Positions 24,602-33,256 of a DNA stretch of 45,224 nt are shown piece after piece. The notes under the pieces were generated by a model. That model was not told the origin of the DNA. It did not search any database and saw only the letters and a list, made by a program, of their open reading frames with translations. The stretch comes from CAYRUP01 sp964578975 (lineage in GTDB: Bacteria; Pseudomonadota; Gammaproteobacteria; DSM-16500): the NCBI GenBank assembly GCA_964578975.1, contig CAZOFA010000006.1, positions 1 through 45,224 on the forward strand, in the 5' to 3' direction. The first letter of the stretch is position 1. Every line of letters begins with the position of its first letter. Position numbers and translations under genes: made by a program.

Positions 24602-25297
24602 TCACCTCTGAGCTGGAATGACAGATAAATAATCCAAAGGATTCACTGGACGTCCATTAAGACGAATTTCGAAATGCAACATCACTCTACGCGTCCCTGT
24701 GCTTCCCATTTCAGCTATTTTTTGCCCTGCACGGACCTTTTGGCCCTCCCTCACCAATACTACACGATTATGCGCGTAAGCTGTAAGGTAAGAACTATTA
24801 TGCTTGATAATAATTAAATGACCATACCCACGTAATCCACTACCGCTATAAACAATTTGTCCTGCGGCTGTAGCGTAAATCGGATCACCCAAATGACCGC
24901 TAATGTTAATGCCTTTATTCAACGCACTGTAATAACCAACCACGGGGCCGCGTGCTGGCCACTGCCACGCTGAGACACGAACATTAGATTCTCGAGGTTC
25001 GCGTGCAGGAGCACTCACGATGAGTTTTTTGGAGAGAACGGGTCGGGCAAGCGAAAGTCTCTGACCGGCAACAACATGATAAGGCGGTGGAATGTGATTC
25101 AAAGTTGCAATGTATCGATAATCCAACCCATAACGCCAAGCGATGGAATACAATGTTTCGCCGGGCAATACGCGATAAACACCGCTTTTCGGTACATGCT
25201 CGATGGTTGCGATGTCGACCACCGGCGCGTAATTCGTACTACTGCTACACGCGGTTAAACAACACAACACCACCATTGTGAAAAACAAATTTCGCAT
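24602..25297 (-). CDS. nlpD: Lipoprotein NlpD, LysM plus degenerate M23 domain
   Basis: NlpD activates the division amidase AmiC at the septum. The 231-residue precursor has a lipobox LTAC with Cys17. A LysM domain spans about residues 41-84 (YRVLPGETLYSIAWRYG), then a linker, then an M23 peptidase-like domain (about 110-225). The zinc ligands are degraded: the expected HxGxD becomes NISGHLGD and the HxH becomes YAHN, while one later His (MLHFEI) remains. This is normal for NlpD/EnvC activators that lack peptidase activity. At 231 residues it is shorter than E. coli NlpD (379). It starts 2 nt after surE ends and couples to rpoS. Confidence 0.93.
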   Translation of the reverse strand: MRNLFFTMVVLCCLTACSSSTNYAPVVDIATIEHVPKSGVYRVLPGETLYSIAWRYGLDYRYIATLNHIPPPYHVVAGQRLSLARPVLSKKLIVSAPAREPRESNVRVSAWQWPARGPVVGYYSALNKGINISGHLGDPIYATAAGQIVYSGSGLRGYGHLIIIKHNSSYLTAYAHNRVVLVREGQKVRAGQKIAEMGSTGTRRVMLHFEIRLNGRPVNPLDYLSVIPAQR

Positions 25298-25299
25298 AC

Positions 25300-26061
25300 T
25301 TAACTCATCTCAATTGTTTTTATCCAACCCGACAATTGCTCAAACACTTTGTAGTGAGTCAAATCTAGATGTAACGGTGTAATGGACACATATCCCATAT
25401 TCACCGCATAAAAATCAGTACCAGGTCCTGCATCTTCTTCAGGTCCCGGTTGGCCAATCCAATAAATTTTTCGGCCCCTCGGATCCGCTGTTTTAATGGT
25501 GGGTTCAGCCACATGGCGTGTTCCTAACCGTGTGACTTGAAAACCGCGTATTTCATTTAACGGCAAATCAGGAATATTCACATTTAAAATTGTGTCGCGC
25601 GGGAGTGGATCTTTTCGCAAATTAAGCACGAGCATCTTAGCCACTTCTGCCGCCGTCTCGTAATATTGACATTTCGGACCGGCCAGTGAAATCGCGATAG
25701 AAGGCAATCCCAAAAATCGACCTTCCGTGGCGGCCGCAACCGTGCCTGAATACAACACATCATCACTTAAATTTGAACCTTCATTAATCCCTGACACAAC
25801 CATGTCTGGCATTTCTTGCAATAAACCAGTCACGGCTAAATGCACACAATCCGTCGGCGTGCCATTCACATTAAAAAAACCATTTTCAGCTTTCATGATG
25901 CGTAATGGATTATCTAACGTTAATGAGTTGCTGGCACCGCTACGATTACGATCGGGGGCAACGACGGTGATCTCAGCAATTTGTTTCAATGTTTTTGCTA
26001 ATACATTTAATCCTGGCGCTAAAAATCCATCGTCATTGCTCAACAAAATTTTCATGTCCAT
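25300..26061 (-). CDS. surE: 5'/3'-nucleotidase SurE
   Basis: SurE is a metal-dependent survival-protein nucleotidase acting on nucleoside monophosphates and short polyphosphates. The 253-residue product has the signature LLSNDDGFLAPG with the metal-binding D10-D11 pair, APDRNRSGASNSLTL (Ser and Asn ligands near 40-45), and VSGINEGSNLSDDVLYSGTVAAATEG around 95-120. The start could be the first ATG or the second, two codons in (MDMK). There is no pcm gene between it and nlpD, unlike enterobacteria. ftsB ends 7 nt upstream. Confidence 0.96.
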   Translation of the reverse strand: MDMKILLSNDDGFLAPGLNVLAKTLKQIAEITVVAPDRNRSGASNSLTLDNPLRIMKAENGFFNVNGTPTDCVHLAVTGLLQEMPDMVVSGINEGSNLSDDVLYSGTVAAATEGRFLGLPSIAISLAGPKCQYYETAAEVAKMLVLNLRKDPLPRDTILNVNIPDLPLNEIRGFQVTRLGTRHVAEPTIKTADPRGRKIYWIGQPGPEEDAGPGTDFYAVNMGYVSITPLHLDLTHYKVFEQLSGWIKTIEMS

Positions 26062-26068
26062 ATATACC

Positions 26069-26353
26069 TTATTTAACTACTTGATAAAACGTTTCACCTT
26101 TTTTAATCATCCCTAATTCTTGTCGAGCACGGGATTCAACGGCGTCGTGATTTTTTTTCAACTCTTGCACTTGTAACAACAACATCTGATTACGTTTTTT
26201 TAAATTATCATTGCGCACTTGTTCTGAGGTTAATTGTTTTTTTAATTGCAGCATATCAAGAATTCCGCTCGAGCCAAACCAGAGACGATATTGCAAAAAA
26301 AACAACATCACCAATAACATGAAAACCAAAAGATAAAAACGTCGAAATTCCAT
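26069..26353 (-). CDS. ftsB: Cell division protein FtsB
   Basis: FtsB is a bitopic divisome protein that forms a complex with FtsL and FtsQ. The 94-residue product has a short cytoplasmic N-terminus, one TM helix (about 7-24, LLVFMLLVMLFFLQYRLWF), a periplasmic coiled coil (about 30-68) and the family C-terminal motif ESRARQELGMIKKGETFYQ. It abuts eno with no gap (eno stop immediately before the ATG). That eno-ftsB adjacency is conserved in gammaproteobacteria and confirms the call. Confidence 0.96.
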   Translation of the reverse strand: MEFRRFYLLVFMLLVMLFFLQYRLWFGSSGILDMLQLKKQLTSEQVRNDNLKKRNQMLLLQVQELKKNHDAVESRARQELGMIKKGETFYQVVK

Positions 26354-27655
26354 TTAGTTTTCCATCTCTTTCAAGCCAAATTGCTCGAATACATTTTTGC
26401 CTGCATACACACCACGCTCACCTAACTCATGAGCAATCTGTAATAAACGATTATACTTGGCAACACGATCTGAACGACAGAGCGAACCTGTTTTAATTTG
26501 TCCTGCATTCGTGCCCACTGCGATATCTGCAATCGTCGTATCCTCTGTTTCACCTGAACGGTGCGAGATAATCGTATTGTAGCCCGCTTTTTTCGCGAGC
26601 TGAATAGCCGCTAATGTTTCTGTTAATGTACCAATTTGATTTGGCTTGATCAAAATGGCATTGGCAATCTGCTGACTAATCCCTTGTTTTAATAATTCCG
26701 TATTCGTGACAAACACATCATCGCCCACCAGTTGGATTTTGTGACCTAACAATTTTGTCAGCATCGACCAACCCGACCAATCATTTTCTGCCATGCCATC
26801 TTCAATGCTGATAATCGGATAACGCGCGACTAAATCTGCTAAATAATGGGTAAATTGTTCAGCGCTTAATGTTTTATTCTCCGCGGATAAATGATAGGAA
26901 CCGGCGTGAAAAAGTTCATTACTCGCCACATCTAAACCTAAACAAATATCAACACCGGGACGAAAACCGGCTTGTTGAATTGCTTCCAAAATCACATTCA
27001 ATGCCGCTTCATTATTCGCTAAATTAGGCGCAAAACCACCTTCATCGCCCACACTGGTACTTAATTTACGTTCGTGTAATATTTTTTTTAAGTGCTGAAA
27101 CACTTCCACACCATAACGCACTGCGTCAGGAAATGTGGGTGCCCCCACTGGCAAAATCATGAATTCTTGAATATCTAAATTATTATCGGCGTGCGCACCC
27201 CCATTGATGATATTCATCATTGGCACCGGCAATTTTTGTAGGCCTTTTCCACCTAAATATTGATACAGCGGCACGTTTTGTTCGGCTGCCGCCGCTTTCG
27301 CATTGGCAAGAGACACCGCTAATATTGCGTTGGCACCTAAACGTGATTTAGTGGGTGTGCCATCCAGATTAATCAGAATTTCATCCACGCGTTTTTGATC
27401 CAACGCATTGGTGTTGATCAGCGCTTTTGCGATGTCTTGCTCAATCATGGCAACTGCTTTTAATACACCTTTTCCCAGATATCGTTTGGGATCTTGATCA
27501 CGTAGTTCTAAGGCTTCTTTTGATCCGGTGGATGCGCCGGACGGAACTGCTGCCACACCTGATTTACCCGATTGCAATATCACTTCTGCCAACACCGTTG
27601 GATTGCCACGCGAATCTAAAATTTCCCATGCTTTTATTTGCTTGATCTCTGCCAT
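26354..27655 (-). CDS. eno: Enolase
   Basis: Enolase converts 2-phosphoglycerate to phosphoenolpyruvate and is a degradosome component in some gammaproteobacteria. The 433-residue protein has the full length. Visible motifs are PSGASTGSKEALELRD (about 38-53), metal ligand regions GLDVASNELF, SIEDGMAENDW and VGDDVFVTN, and the signature ILIKPNQIGTLTETLAA with SHRSGETEDTTIADIAVG. Active-site Lys is in LIKPNQIG. AGGGGAAGA precedes the ATG. It lies 23 nt after hda, an unusual upstream neighbour. Confidence 0.98.
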   Translation of the reverse strand: MAEIKQIKAWEILDSRGNPTVLAEVILQSGKSGVAAVPSGASTGSKEALELRDQDPKRYLGKGVLKAVAMIEQDIAKALINTNALDQKRVDEILINLDGTPTKSRLGANAILAVSLANAKAAAAEQNVPLYQYLGGKGLQKLPVPMMNIINGGAHADNNLDIQEFMILPVGAPTFPDAVRYGVEVFQHLKKILHERKLSTSVGDEGGFAPNLANNEAALNVILEAIQQAGFRPGVDICLGLDVASNELFHAGSYHLSAENKTLSAEQFTHYLADLVARYPIISIEDGMAENDWSGWSMLTKLLGHKIQLVGDDVFVTNTELLKQGISQQIANAILIKPNQIGTLTETLAAIQLAKKAGYNTIISHRSGETEDTTIADIAVGTNAGQIKTGSLCRSDRVAKYNRLLQIAHELGERGVYAGKNVFEQFGLKEMEN

Positions 27656-27678
27656 GCTTTCTTCCCCTAAAAATTTTT

Positions 27679-28386
27679 TTAAATTTCCAAAACTGATTTC
27701 ACAAAAGGAATGGTTAATTTGCGTTGAGCGGCTAAGGATACTTTGTCTAACGCATCCAACGCGGAAAACAAGGTCGACATGCGTCGTGGACAGTGACGCA
27801 AAATAAATTTTCCCACTTCATCCGATAACATCATGCCGCGCCGCTCTGCGCGTTGAATTAATATTCGTAATTTTTCATCATCTGTCAGTGACTGTAATTG
27901 AAAGACCATGCCCCACGATAAACGTGAGACGACATCGGGCAAGACTAATCCTAATGATTTTGGTGCGACATTCGCGGTCATGATCAAGCGTCCACCTGCA
28001 TCATGAATGCGATTATAGACATGAAAAAATGCTTCTTCCCAGGCTGATTTGCCGGAAATCATATGCACGTCATCAATACAAATCAAATCCAACGATTCTA
28101 ATCCTTCAAAAATATCAGGAGAAAAATCCATTAAATTCTCCAGCGGAATATACACAGAACTTAACGCTTGTTGATTGGCTGCATGACAACAGGCTTGCAA
28201 TAAATGGGTGTGACCCTGGCCACTATTGCCAAAAAAATAAATGACGCGCTCACCAGACCCTGCGGCTGATTTTTTTAATTCTTCAACCAGCAGCGTATTT
28301 TTTCCGGCAAAATAATTCTGAAATGTCGCTTCATCTTTTAAACCGACACCTAAAGTAAGCTGATGAATTTGGTTTTGTTTTATCAT
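27679..28386 (-). CDS. hda: DnaA regulatory inactivator Hda
   Basis: Hda promotes hydrolysis of DnaA-ATP after clamp loading (RIDA), preventing re-initiation. The 235-residue protein is a single DnaA-like AAA+ module without the DnaA DNA-binding domain. The N-terminal QLTL (within NQIHQLTLGVG) fits the beta-clamp-binding motif QL[SP]L of Hda. FGNSGQGHTHLLQA is the Walker A region and ICIDDVHMISG the Walker B. The ATG overlaps the perM stop (ATGA), a pairing conserved in many gammaproteobacteria and strong evidence of co-translation. Confidence 0.94.
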   Translation of the reverse strand: MIKQNQIHQLTLGVGLKDEATFQNYFAGKNTLLVEELKKSAAGSGERVIYFFGNSGQGHTHLLQACCHAANQQALSSVYIPLENLMDFSPDIFEGLESLDLICIDDVHMISGKSAWEEAFFHVYNRIHDAGGRLIMTANVAPKSLGLVLPDVVSRLSWGMVFQLQSLTDDEKLRILIQRAERRGMMLSDEVGKFILRHCPRRMSTLFSALDALDKVSLAAQRKLTIPFVKSVLEI

Positions 28387-29420
28387 TGATACAATTTACT
28401 GGTGCGATAACGTTGATTTAAAAAGCGGATCAAAACCATACTGACCGCCGCAACCGGTAGCGCTAACAATACGCCAAAAAATCCGAAAAGTGTAGCGCCT
28501 GCCAGCACCGCAAAAATCACTGCGACCGGATGTAATCCAATGCGATCGCCGACTAATTTCGGTGTAATAAACATTCCATCTAATGTTTGACCGACGGCAA
28601 ACAACGCCCAAATGGGTAACACCGCGAGAAAATGTCCGAACTGCACAAATGCCGCAATGGTCGCGGCCAGAATTCCGATGATGATCCCTAAATAAGGCAC
28701 AATACTTAAAATTCCAATCACCACACCAATGACAGTGCCAAGTTGTAATCCCAGCATCGTCAATCCGACAGAATAGTAAATGGCGAGAGTGGTCATCACT
28801 AATAACTGGCCGCGAAAAAATGCGCCTAACACATCGTTACAATCTGTCACTAATTTCACGACCGTGCGCTCATAACGTCTTGGCACCAACCCATGTAATC
28901 CATCCACTAACTTTTGCCAATCGTATAAAAGATAAAACGTCACCACAAAAATTAAAATGAGATCGACAAACCAATGTAACAAAGTAAATCCTGAATGAAG
29001 TAACGTAGAAAAAATCCAAGTGGCAACACCACCCGCTTTCGACCAATTTTCGTTGAGATGTGCTTTGAGCGTATTCACATCCATAAATCGCTCAATGCTG
29101 ACATATTGTTTAATGTGTGGAATCGCAGTGGTATCGATCCAGGTAACCATACCGGGAATCACAATCACTAATTTATCCACTTGCGTCTGAATCAAGGGAA
29201 TTAAAAATAAGCCCAGCAAAAAAACCAGCGCGGATAAAATCAAAAAAACAATGCCGACAGCCATTATTCTGGGTAAATGCAAACGCATTAATTGTGTCAC
29301 GATAGGATTGACTAAATAAGCTAATATCGCTCCGACCAAAAACGGCGTTAGAATAGGTTGAAGAAAATAAAGTAAAATCCCTATAAAAACTGCAAAAACT
29401 ATTATAAATGTCTTATTCAT
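28383..29420 (-). CDS. perM: AI-2E/PerM family membrane transporter
   Basis: This 345-residue member of the AI-2 exporter superfamily has about eight TM helices: two N-terminal (about 3-40), one near 62-85, a soluble loop (about 90-150) and the rest to 335. Family blocks include FLVGAILAYLVNP near 31-43, DLILIFVVTFYLLYDW and the GILSIVPYLGIIIGILAA motif around 235-252. Substrate is unknown; PerM is a putative permease. It is translationally coupled to hda. A 164-bp palindromic element occupies the whole upstream gap, so its promoter must lie inside that element or upstream of DUF2066. Confidence 0.9.
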   Translation of the reverse strand: MNKTFIIVFAVFIGILLYFLQPILTPFLVGAILAYLVNPIVTQLMRLHLPRIMAVGIVFLILSALVFLLGLFLIPLIQTQVDKLVIVIPGMVTWIDTTAIPHIKQYVSIERFMDVNTLKAHLNENWSKAGGVATWIFSTLLHSGFTLLHWFVDLILIFVVTFYLLYDWQKLVDGLHGLVPRRYERTVVKLVTDCNDVLGAFFRGQLLVMTTLAIYYSVGLTMLGLQLGTVIGVVIGILSIVPYLGIIIGILAATIAAFVQFGHFLAVLPIWALFAVGQTLDGMFITPKLVGDRIGLHPVAVIFAVLAGATLFGFFGVLLALPVAAVSMVLIRFLNQRYRTSKLYQ

Positions 29421-29584
29421 CGTTAGGACGTGTCCTCATCTTATTTGCACCGTTTAAAGAGCGGTAAATCGGCCAAAATGTGCGAAAATTTTCGTTAAAT
29501 AGCGATGCTATTCGCCTCAAATTTTCGCACATTTTGTCTCAATTTCCCACTCTTTAAACGGTGCAAATAAGATGAGGACCCGCC
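29421..29584. repeat. Long palindromic MITE-like element filling the perM-DUF2066 gap
   Basis: Inverted arms begin 8 of 10 matched at 29427-29436 and 29575-29584. A perfect 29-bp pairing starting TCCTCATCTTATTTGCACCG follows, then a mismatch block, then 18 bp of perfect pairing (AAAATGTGCGAAAATTT core). The centre has its own AATAGC/GCTATT hairpin. It touches the perM start on one side and the DUF2066 stop on the other. No ORF lies inside. Confidence 0.9.
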
Positions 29585-30616
29585 CTAATGATTCCATTGA
29601 TAACTCAGTCCGTCATTATTATTTCCAACTTGTGGTGTTAAACGTTGGCCGACAAAAACTGCTTTAGTAAAAGAATTTGCGCTTCCACGCAAGTTAATTT
29701 TTAAAATCACACTATTTTCTGTGACTCGAACCAGTGCAACATCAGCAACGGGTGTGAGATGTTTAAGATAATTCATCATCTGTTCAAAATCATCGCCCTC
29801 TGAAACACCTGTAATATTCAGCGTTAATTGCGTTTGTACGGTATTCGTGACGACAGTGGCCAAGCGTGACGCGAGCGCGTCCCCCATGGCCGTGGATAAA
29901 GACGCAAAAATATCAGGAAGCGTTCTGCCCGTAATATTCCAACCCCATTGATCAGTGCCCATCATCAATTTCCACTGCGTCGTAACGCCAGTTGGGTTTT
30001 GTATCACGCGTCCCACGAGAATGGCATCACTGGCATAACGTTTTGCTGCATTGCTGAGTTTGGTCATGTCATTCGTCGTAATAGCATTCGCCGTGATTTG
30101 ACTCATATCTTGCATATCCATCATGGGAAAAATCACCGGCAATCCGCGCAAATCTGTCGTTTGTTTGACGATATCAGGAATCGTGGCTGAATCTGCATTG
30201 ATAATTTCAATCGGATGGGCAGGCGCTTCATACGTCAACAACACTAAAATCAACGGACGATTTTGCCCCCAAATCGGAATACTCGCATCGGTGAAAATTT
30301 TATTAACACCATCCGCATCGAAATTCACTAACAACAAATAAGGCTTGGTTTGATGGGACGGCAAATAGCTAAATTCTTGCATTAAACTACTCGCATCGGC
30401 TAAATGTGATTTGATAGCGGGTTGATTCAAAATTTGGGAATTGCCACTCACTTTAATAAAAACATTCGCCAATGCTTGCTGCAAGACTTGATTGCGCTCG
30501 GTTTGCGATTGGGAAACGACCGGCACGACGCCTTGATATAACCCTTTCACATGCGCAGCAAATGCCGCATGGACGAAAAAATAGAGGCAAATTGCTAATA
30601 ACGGTATTTTTCTCAT
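29585..30616 (-). CDS. DUF2066 exported protein
   Basis: This 343-residue protein of unknown function has a signal peptide (MRKIPLLAICLYFFVHAAFA, residues 1-20). The mature protein starts with GLYQGVVPVVSQSQTERNQVLQQALANVFIKVSG (residues 25-58, region only), the characteristic N-terminal block of DUF2066. A middle region contains ILVLLTYEAP and DAILVGRVIQ. DUF2066 genes commonly sit with perM, hda and purM in gammaproteobacteria, which supports the call. The palindromic element separates it from perM. Confidence 0.88.
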   Translation of the reverse strand: MRKIPLLAICLYFFVHAAFAAHVKGLYQGVVPVVSQSQTERNQVLQQALANVFIKVSGNSQILNQPAIKSHLADASSLMQEFSYLPSHQTKPYLLLVNFDADGVNKIFTDASIPIWGQNRPLILVLLTYEAPAHPIEIINADSATIPDIVKQTTDLRGLPVIFPMMDMQDMSQITANAITTNDMTKLSNAAKRYASDAILVGRVIQNPTGVTTQWKLMMGTDQWGWNITGRTLPDIFASLSTAMGDALASRLATVVTNTVQTQLTLNITGVSEGDDFEQMMNYLKHLTPVADVALVRVTENSVILKINLRGSANSFTKAVFVGQRLTPQVGNNNDGLSYQWNH

Positions 30617-30769
30617 AAATCTCTAGGCCTATGTACCCAAAATGAATTTTACACTAAAGCTTGCTTTCCTGCCAAAATAATGTTCATATATGCGACCCGA
30701 GCGATACCCCTTCCGTAAGTTCTCGTCAATTTTAGGCAGGGCAAGCCCAAAATAACGAGGAATTATTAC

Positions 30770-32110
30770 ATGACTTTTGCAGCATTAAATTTAAACCCCA
30801 GTATTGTTAAAGCAATTCAAGCCTGTGGTTATACTACACCAACCCCAGTCCAAGCTAAATCGATCCCAGATATTTTACTGGGCAAAGATATTGTTGTCAG
30901 CAGCCAAACCGGAACCGGAAAAACCGCCGCTTTCGTTTTACCCGCATTACATCGTCTTCTGGCCACAAAAAATAAAGACGGAAGACCGCGTGTGCTTATT
31001 CTCACCCCCACGCGTGAGCTGGCGCGCCAAATTACCGATGCCATTGGTATATACAGTAAATTTTCCCACTGTCATACCGTGAGCTTGGTGGGTGGTATGT
31101 CTTATCGCCAACAATTAAAAGGTTTGTCACGTGCGGTGGATATAGTGGTTGCGACCCCCGGACGATTGCTTGATCACATGAGTAATCGACGTCTTGATTT
31201 ATCAGCCATTGAAATGCTGGTATTAGATGAAGCCGATCGTATGCTCGACATGGGATTTATTGATGATGTCAAAAGTATTGCTGCTGCCACACCCAGTCAG
31301 CGTCAAACACTTTTATTTAGCGCAACCATCGAAGATCGACTCAATCAAATCATTCGTCAATTATTAAAAAATCCAATTAAAATCGATTTTTCTGGGGAAA
31401 AAGTCACGCCAGTCAAAATTACTCAAGAATTATATATGGCAGACAATTCACAGCATAAAATGCGCTTATTAATGCATTTTCTGAATGATCAATCTATTTT
31501 TAAAGCCATTATTTTTTCTGCCACCAAAATCAATGCAGATCGATTAGCCGGTGAATTATCTAAAAAAGGTTTTTGCGCGGCACCGCTGCATGGCGATTTA
31601 AAACAAAATTTGCGTAATCGCACCGTTGAACAATTACGTCGTGGCAAAATTCAATTTTTAGTGGCAACTGATATTGCTGCACGTGGTATTGATATTCATG
31701 ATCTGACCCATGTGATTAATTTTGATTTACCTAAATTTGCGGAAGATTACATTCACCGCATTGGCCGAACCGGTCGTGCTGGAAAAGCCGGGATTGCGAT
31801 TTCATTTGCGCTCTCACAAGATGCCCGTCATATTTCTCGTATCGAACGTTTAATGAAACAACAATTAGCCCGTAAAACCATTACCGGGTTAGAACCGGTC
31901 AAATCCGAGCGTAAATCATCCTCGGCACCCGGCGGCTTTAAGAAGAAAAAATCGCATGCCCAAAATAAACGGCCGAAATCGTTTAAAGCCACAAATAAAC
32001 CCTCAAATAAACCCACTAATAAACCCACCAATAAACCTGCCAACAAACATAACAACAAACATAAGAAGAGAAGTCGCACTCATAATAGGGCATCTTTTGG
32101 TCAATCATAA
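30770..32110 (+). CDS. rhlE: DEAD-box RNA helicase, RhlE-like
   Basis: This 446-residue ATP-dependent RNA helicase is probably involved in ribosome or mRNA remodelling. The helicase core spans residues 1-370 with the Q motif region TPVQAKSIP, motif I SQTGTGKT (about 44-51), LTPTRELARQI, DEAD in VLDEADRMLDMGF, LFSATIEDR and HRIGRTGRAGKAG. The RhlE subgroup is favoured by the FAALNLNPSIVKAIQACGY start and MLDMGFIDDV. The tail from about 378 is Lys-rich and ends in six NKPx-like tetrapeptides. AGGAATTATTAC precedes the ATG. Confidence 0.9.
   Translation: MTFAALNLNPSIVKAIQACGYTTPTPVQAKSIPDILLGKDIVVSSQTGTGKTAAFVLPALHRLLATKNKDGRPRVLILTPTRELARQITDAIGIYSKFSHCHTVSLVGGMSYRQQLKGLSRAVDIVVATPGRLLDHMSNRRLDLSAIEMLVLDEADRMLDMGFIDDVKSIAAATPSQRQTLLFSATIEDRLNQIIRQLLKNPIKIDFSGEKVTPVKITQELYMADNSQHKMRLLMHFLNDQSIFKAIIFSATKINADRLAGELSKKGFCAAPLHGDLKQNLRNRTVEQLRRGKIQFLVATDIAARGIDIHDLTHVINFDLPKFAEDYIHRIGRTGRAGKAGIAISFALSQDARHISRIERLMKQQLARKTITGLEPVKSERKSSSAPGGFKKKKSHAQNKRPKSFKATNKPSNKPTNKPTNKPANKHNNKHKKRSRTHNRASFGQS
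31994..32065 (+). repeat. 12-bp tandem repeat coding NKPT units
   Basis: Six consecutive 12-bp units encode NKPS, NKPT, NKPT, NKPA, NKHN, NKHK at the C-terminus of the RhlE-like helicase. The in-frame unit preserves the reading frame whatever the copy number, so length variation would be tolerated. Confidence 0.9.
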
Positions 32111-32216
32111 TCGGGGCGCCTAAATAGTTGCGGCTAACTATCTAGATTTTTCTGAAGAAATAGAATATATTGATGGATATAGCAGCCAAACGGAGGCAGC
32201 ATTACTGCTGAAGACG

Positions 32217-32555
32217 ATGCTAATCAAATCACAACTCATTGCCGAAATCAGTAAACAACACCCCCATTTACTCGAAAAGGATATCGCGCTTGCTGTTAAT
32301 AGCATCATTGAACAAATGAGCGATGTGTTGAGTAGTGGCGGGCGTATTGAAATTCGTGGCTTTGGAAGTTTTTGTCTGCACTATCGTCCACCGCGTAAAG
32401 CGCACAATCCGAAAACGGGTGAAAAACTCGTGACTAATCCAAAGTATGCTGTTCACTTTAAACCTGGTAAAGAATTACGTGAACAAGTGAATGCCAATCG
32501 CCATATTCCGTTGCAAGATGCGATGGATCATAGCGATTCGGATGATACTGAATAA
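32217..32555 (+). CDS. ihfB: Integration host factor subunit beta
   Basis: IhfB pairs with IhfA to bend DNA in nucleoid, recombination and promoter complexes. The 112-residue product aligns with IHF-beta: KSQLIAEISKQHPHL at the N-terminus, EIRGFGSFCLHYRPPRKAHNPKTGEKL (about 44-70, region) with the DNA-intercalating Pro in the RNPKTGE-like arm (here HNPKTGE), and HFKPGKELREQVN. A 15-20 residue acidic C-terminal tail (MDHSDSDDTE) is longer than in E. coli (94 residues). The ribosome site is weak: GGAGG lies 20 nt upstream and only GAAG is close. The start was chosen by family alignment. Confidence 0.92.
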   Translation: MLIKSQLIAEISKQHPHLLEKDIALAVNSIIEQMSDVLSSGGRIEIRGFGSFCLHYRPPRKAHNPKTGEKLVTNPKYAVHFKPGKELREQVNANRHIPLQDAMDHSDSDDTE

Positions 32556-32563
32556 TCTCTTTC

Positions 32564-32677
32564 TTTTCGTAAACGTGCCCGTGCGCGTGCCCGCGCCCGT
32601 TTTTTCTTCGCTCTAAAAGCTTTGGTTTGTCGAAGAAAAAACGGGCGCGGGCACGCACACGGGCACGTTTACGAAAA
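32564..32677. repeat. GTGCCCG-rich palindromic element, copy 2
   Basis: A 47-bp left arm (32564-32610) and right arm (32631-32677) are reverse complements with a single mismatch, around a 20-nt loop. It lies between the convergent ihfB and dcd genes and shares arm sequence with the element at 7886-7982. The T6 inside the arm means each strand reads GC-rich stem then T-run, so bidirectional termination is possible. Confidence 0.95.
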
Positions 32678-32679
32678 CC

Positions 32680-33246
32680 TTAAGTAATCGGCAACGTCAC
32701 ACCAATCTGTCCTTGATATTTCCCGCTGCGATCTTTGTACGATGTTTCACAGGCCTCATCCGATTCTAAAAATAACAATTGCGCGACACCCTCATTCGCA
32801 TAAATTTTTGCGGGCAACGGGGTTGTATTGGAAAACTCTAATGTGATATGACCTTCCCATTCCGGCTCGAGGGGGGTCACATTCACAATAATCCCACAGC
32901 GCGCATAGGTTGATTTGCCCACACAAATCACCAATGTATTACGCGGAATACGCAAATACTCAATACTGCGCGCTAAAGCAAATGAATTAGGTGGAATAAT
33001 ACAAACATCCGCTTCGATATCCACAAAACTGGTTTCGCAAAAATTTTTCGGATCGACAATAGCCGAGTTAATGTTGGTGAAAACTTTAAATTCGCGCGCA
33101 CAACGAATGTCATAACCATAACTTGACGTGCCATGTGAAATCGTTTTTCCATTTGCCGCATGGCGCACTTGATTTGATTCAAATGGTTCAATCATGCCGT
33201 GCTGTTCAGCCATCCGTCGAATCCATTTATCTGATTTAATACTCAT
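32680..33246 (-). CDS. dcd: dCTP deaminase
   Basis: Dcd deaminates dCTP to dUTP, feeding dTTP synthesis through Dut. The 188-residue protein is the gammaproteobacterial trimeric type. Visible are SYGYDIRCAREFKVF (about 42-56), VCVGKSTYARCGI with the conserved Ser and Arg of the active site (corresponding to S111 and R115 in E. coli), and the catalytic Glu in ITLEFSNTTPLP. It ends 3 nt from the palindrome. mrp begins upstream on the same strand with a 10-nt gap. Confidence 0.96.
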   Translation of the reverse strand: MSIKSDKWIRRMAEQHGMIEPFESNQVRHAANGKTISHGTSSYGYDIRCAREFKVFTNINSAIVDPKNFCETSFVDIEADVCIIPPNSFALARSIEYLRIPRNTLVICVGKSTYARCGIIVNVTPLEPEWEGHITLEFSNTTPLPAKIYANEGVAQLLFLESDEACETSYKDRSGKYQGQIGVTLPIT

Positions 33247-33256
33247 AATTTATCCT

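Noticed and set aside
31994..32065. CRISPR-like repeat array
   Set aside because: The units are 12 bp, contiguous without spacers and in frame within the helicase gene.
32124..32150. Terminator after the RhlE-like gene
   Set aside because: The ATAGTT/AACTAT stem is only 6 bp and separated from a short T-run; too weak to list.
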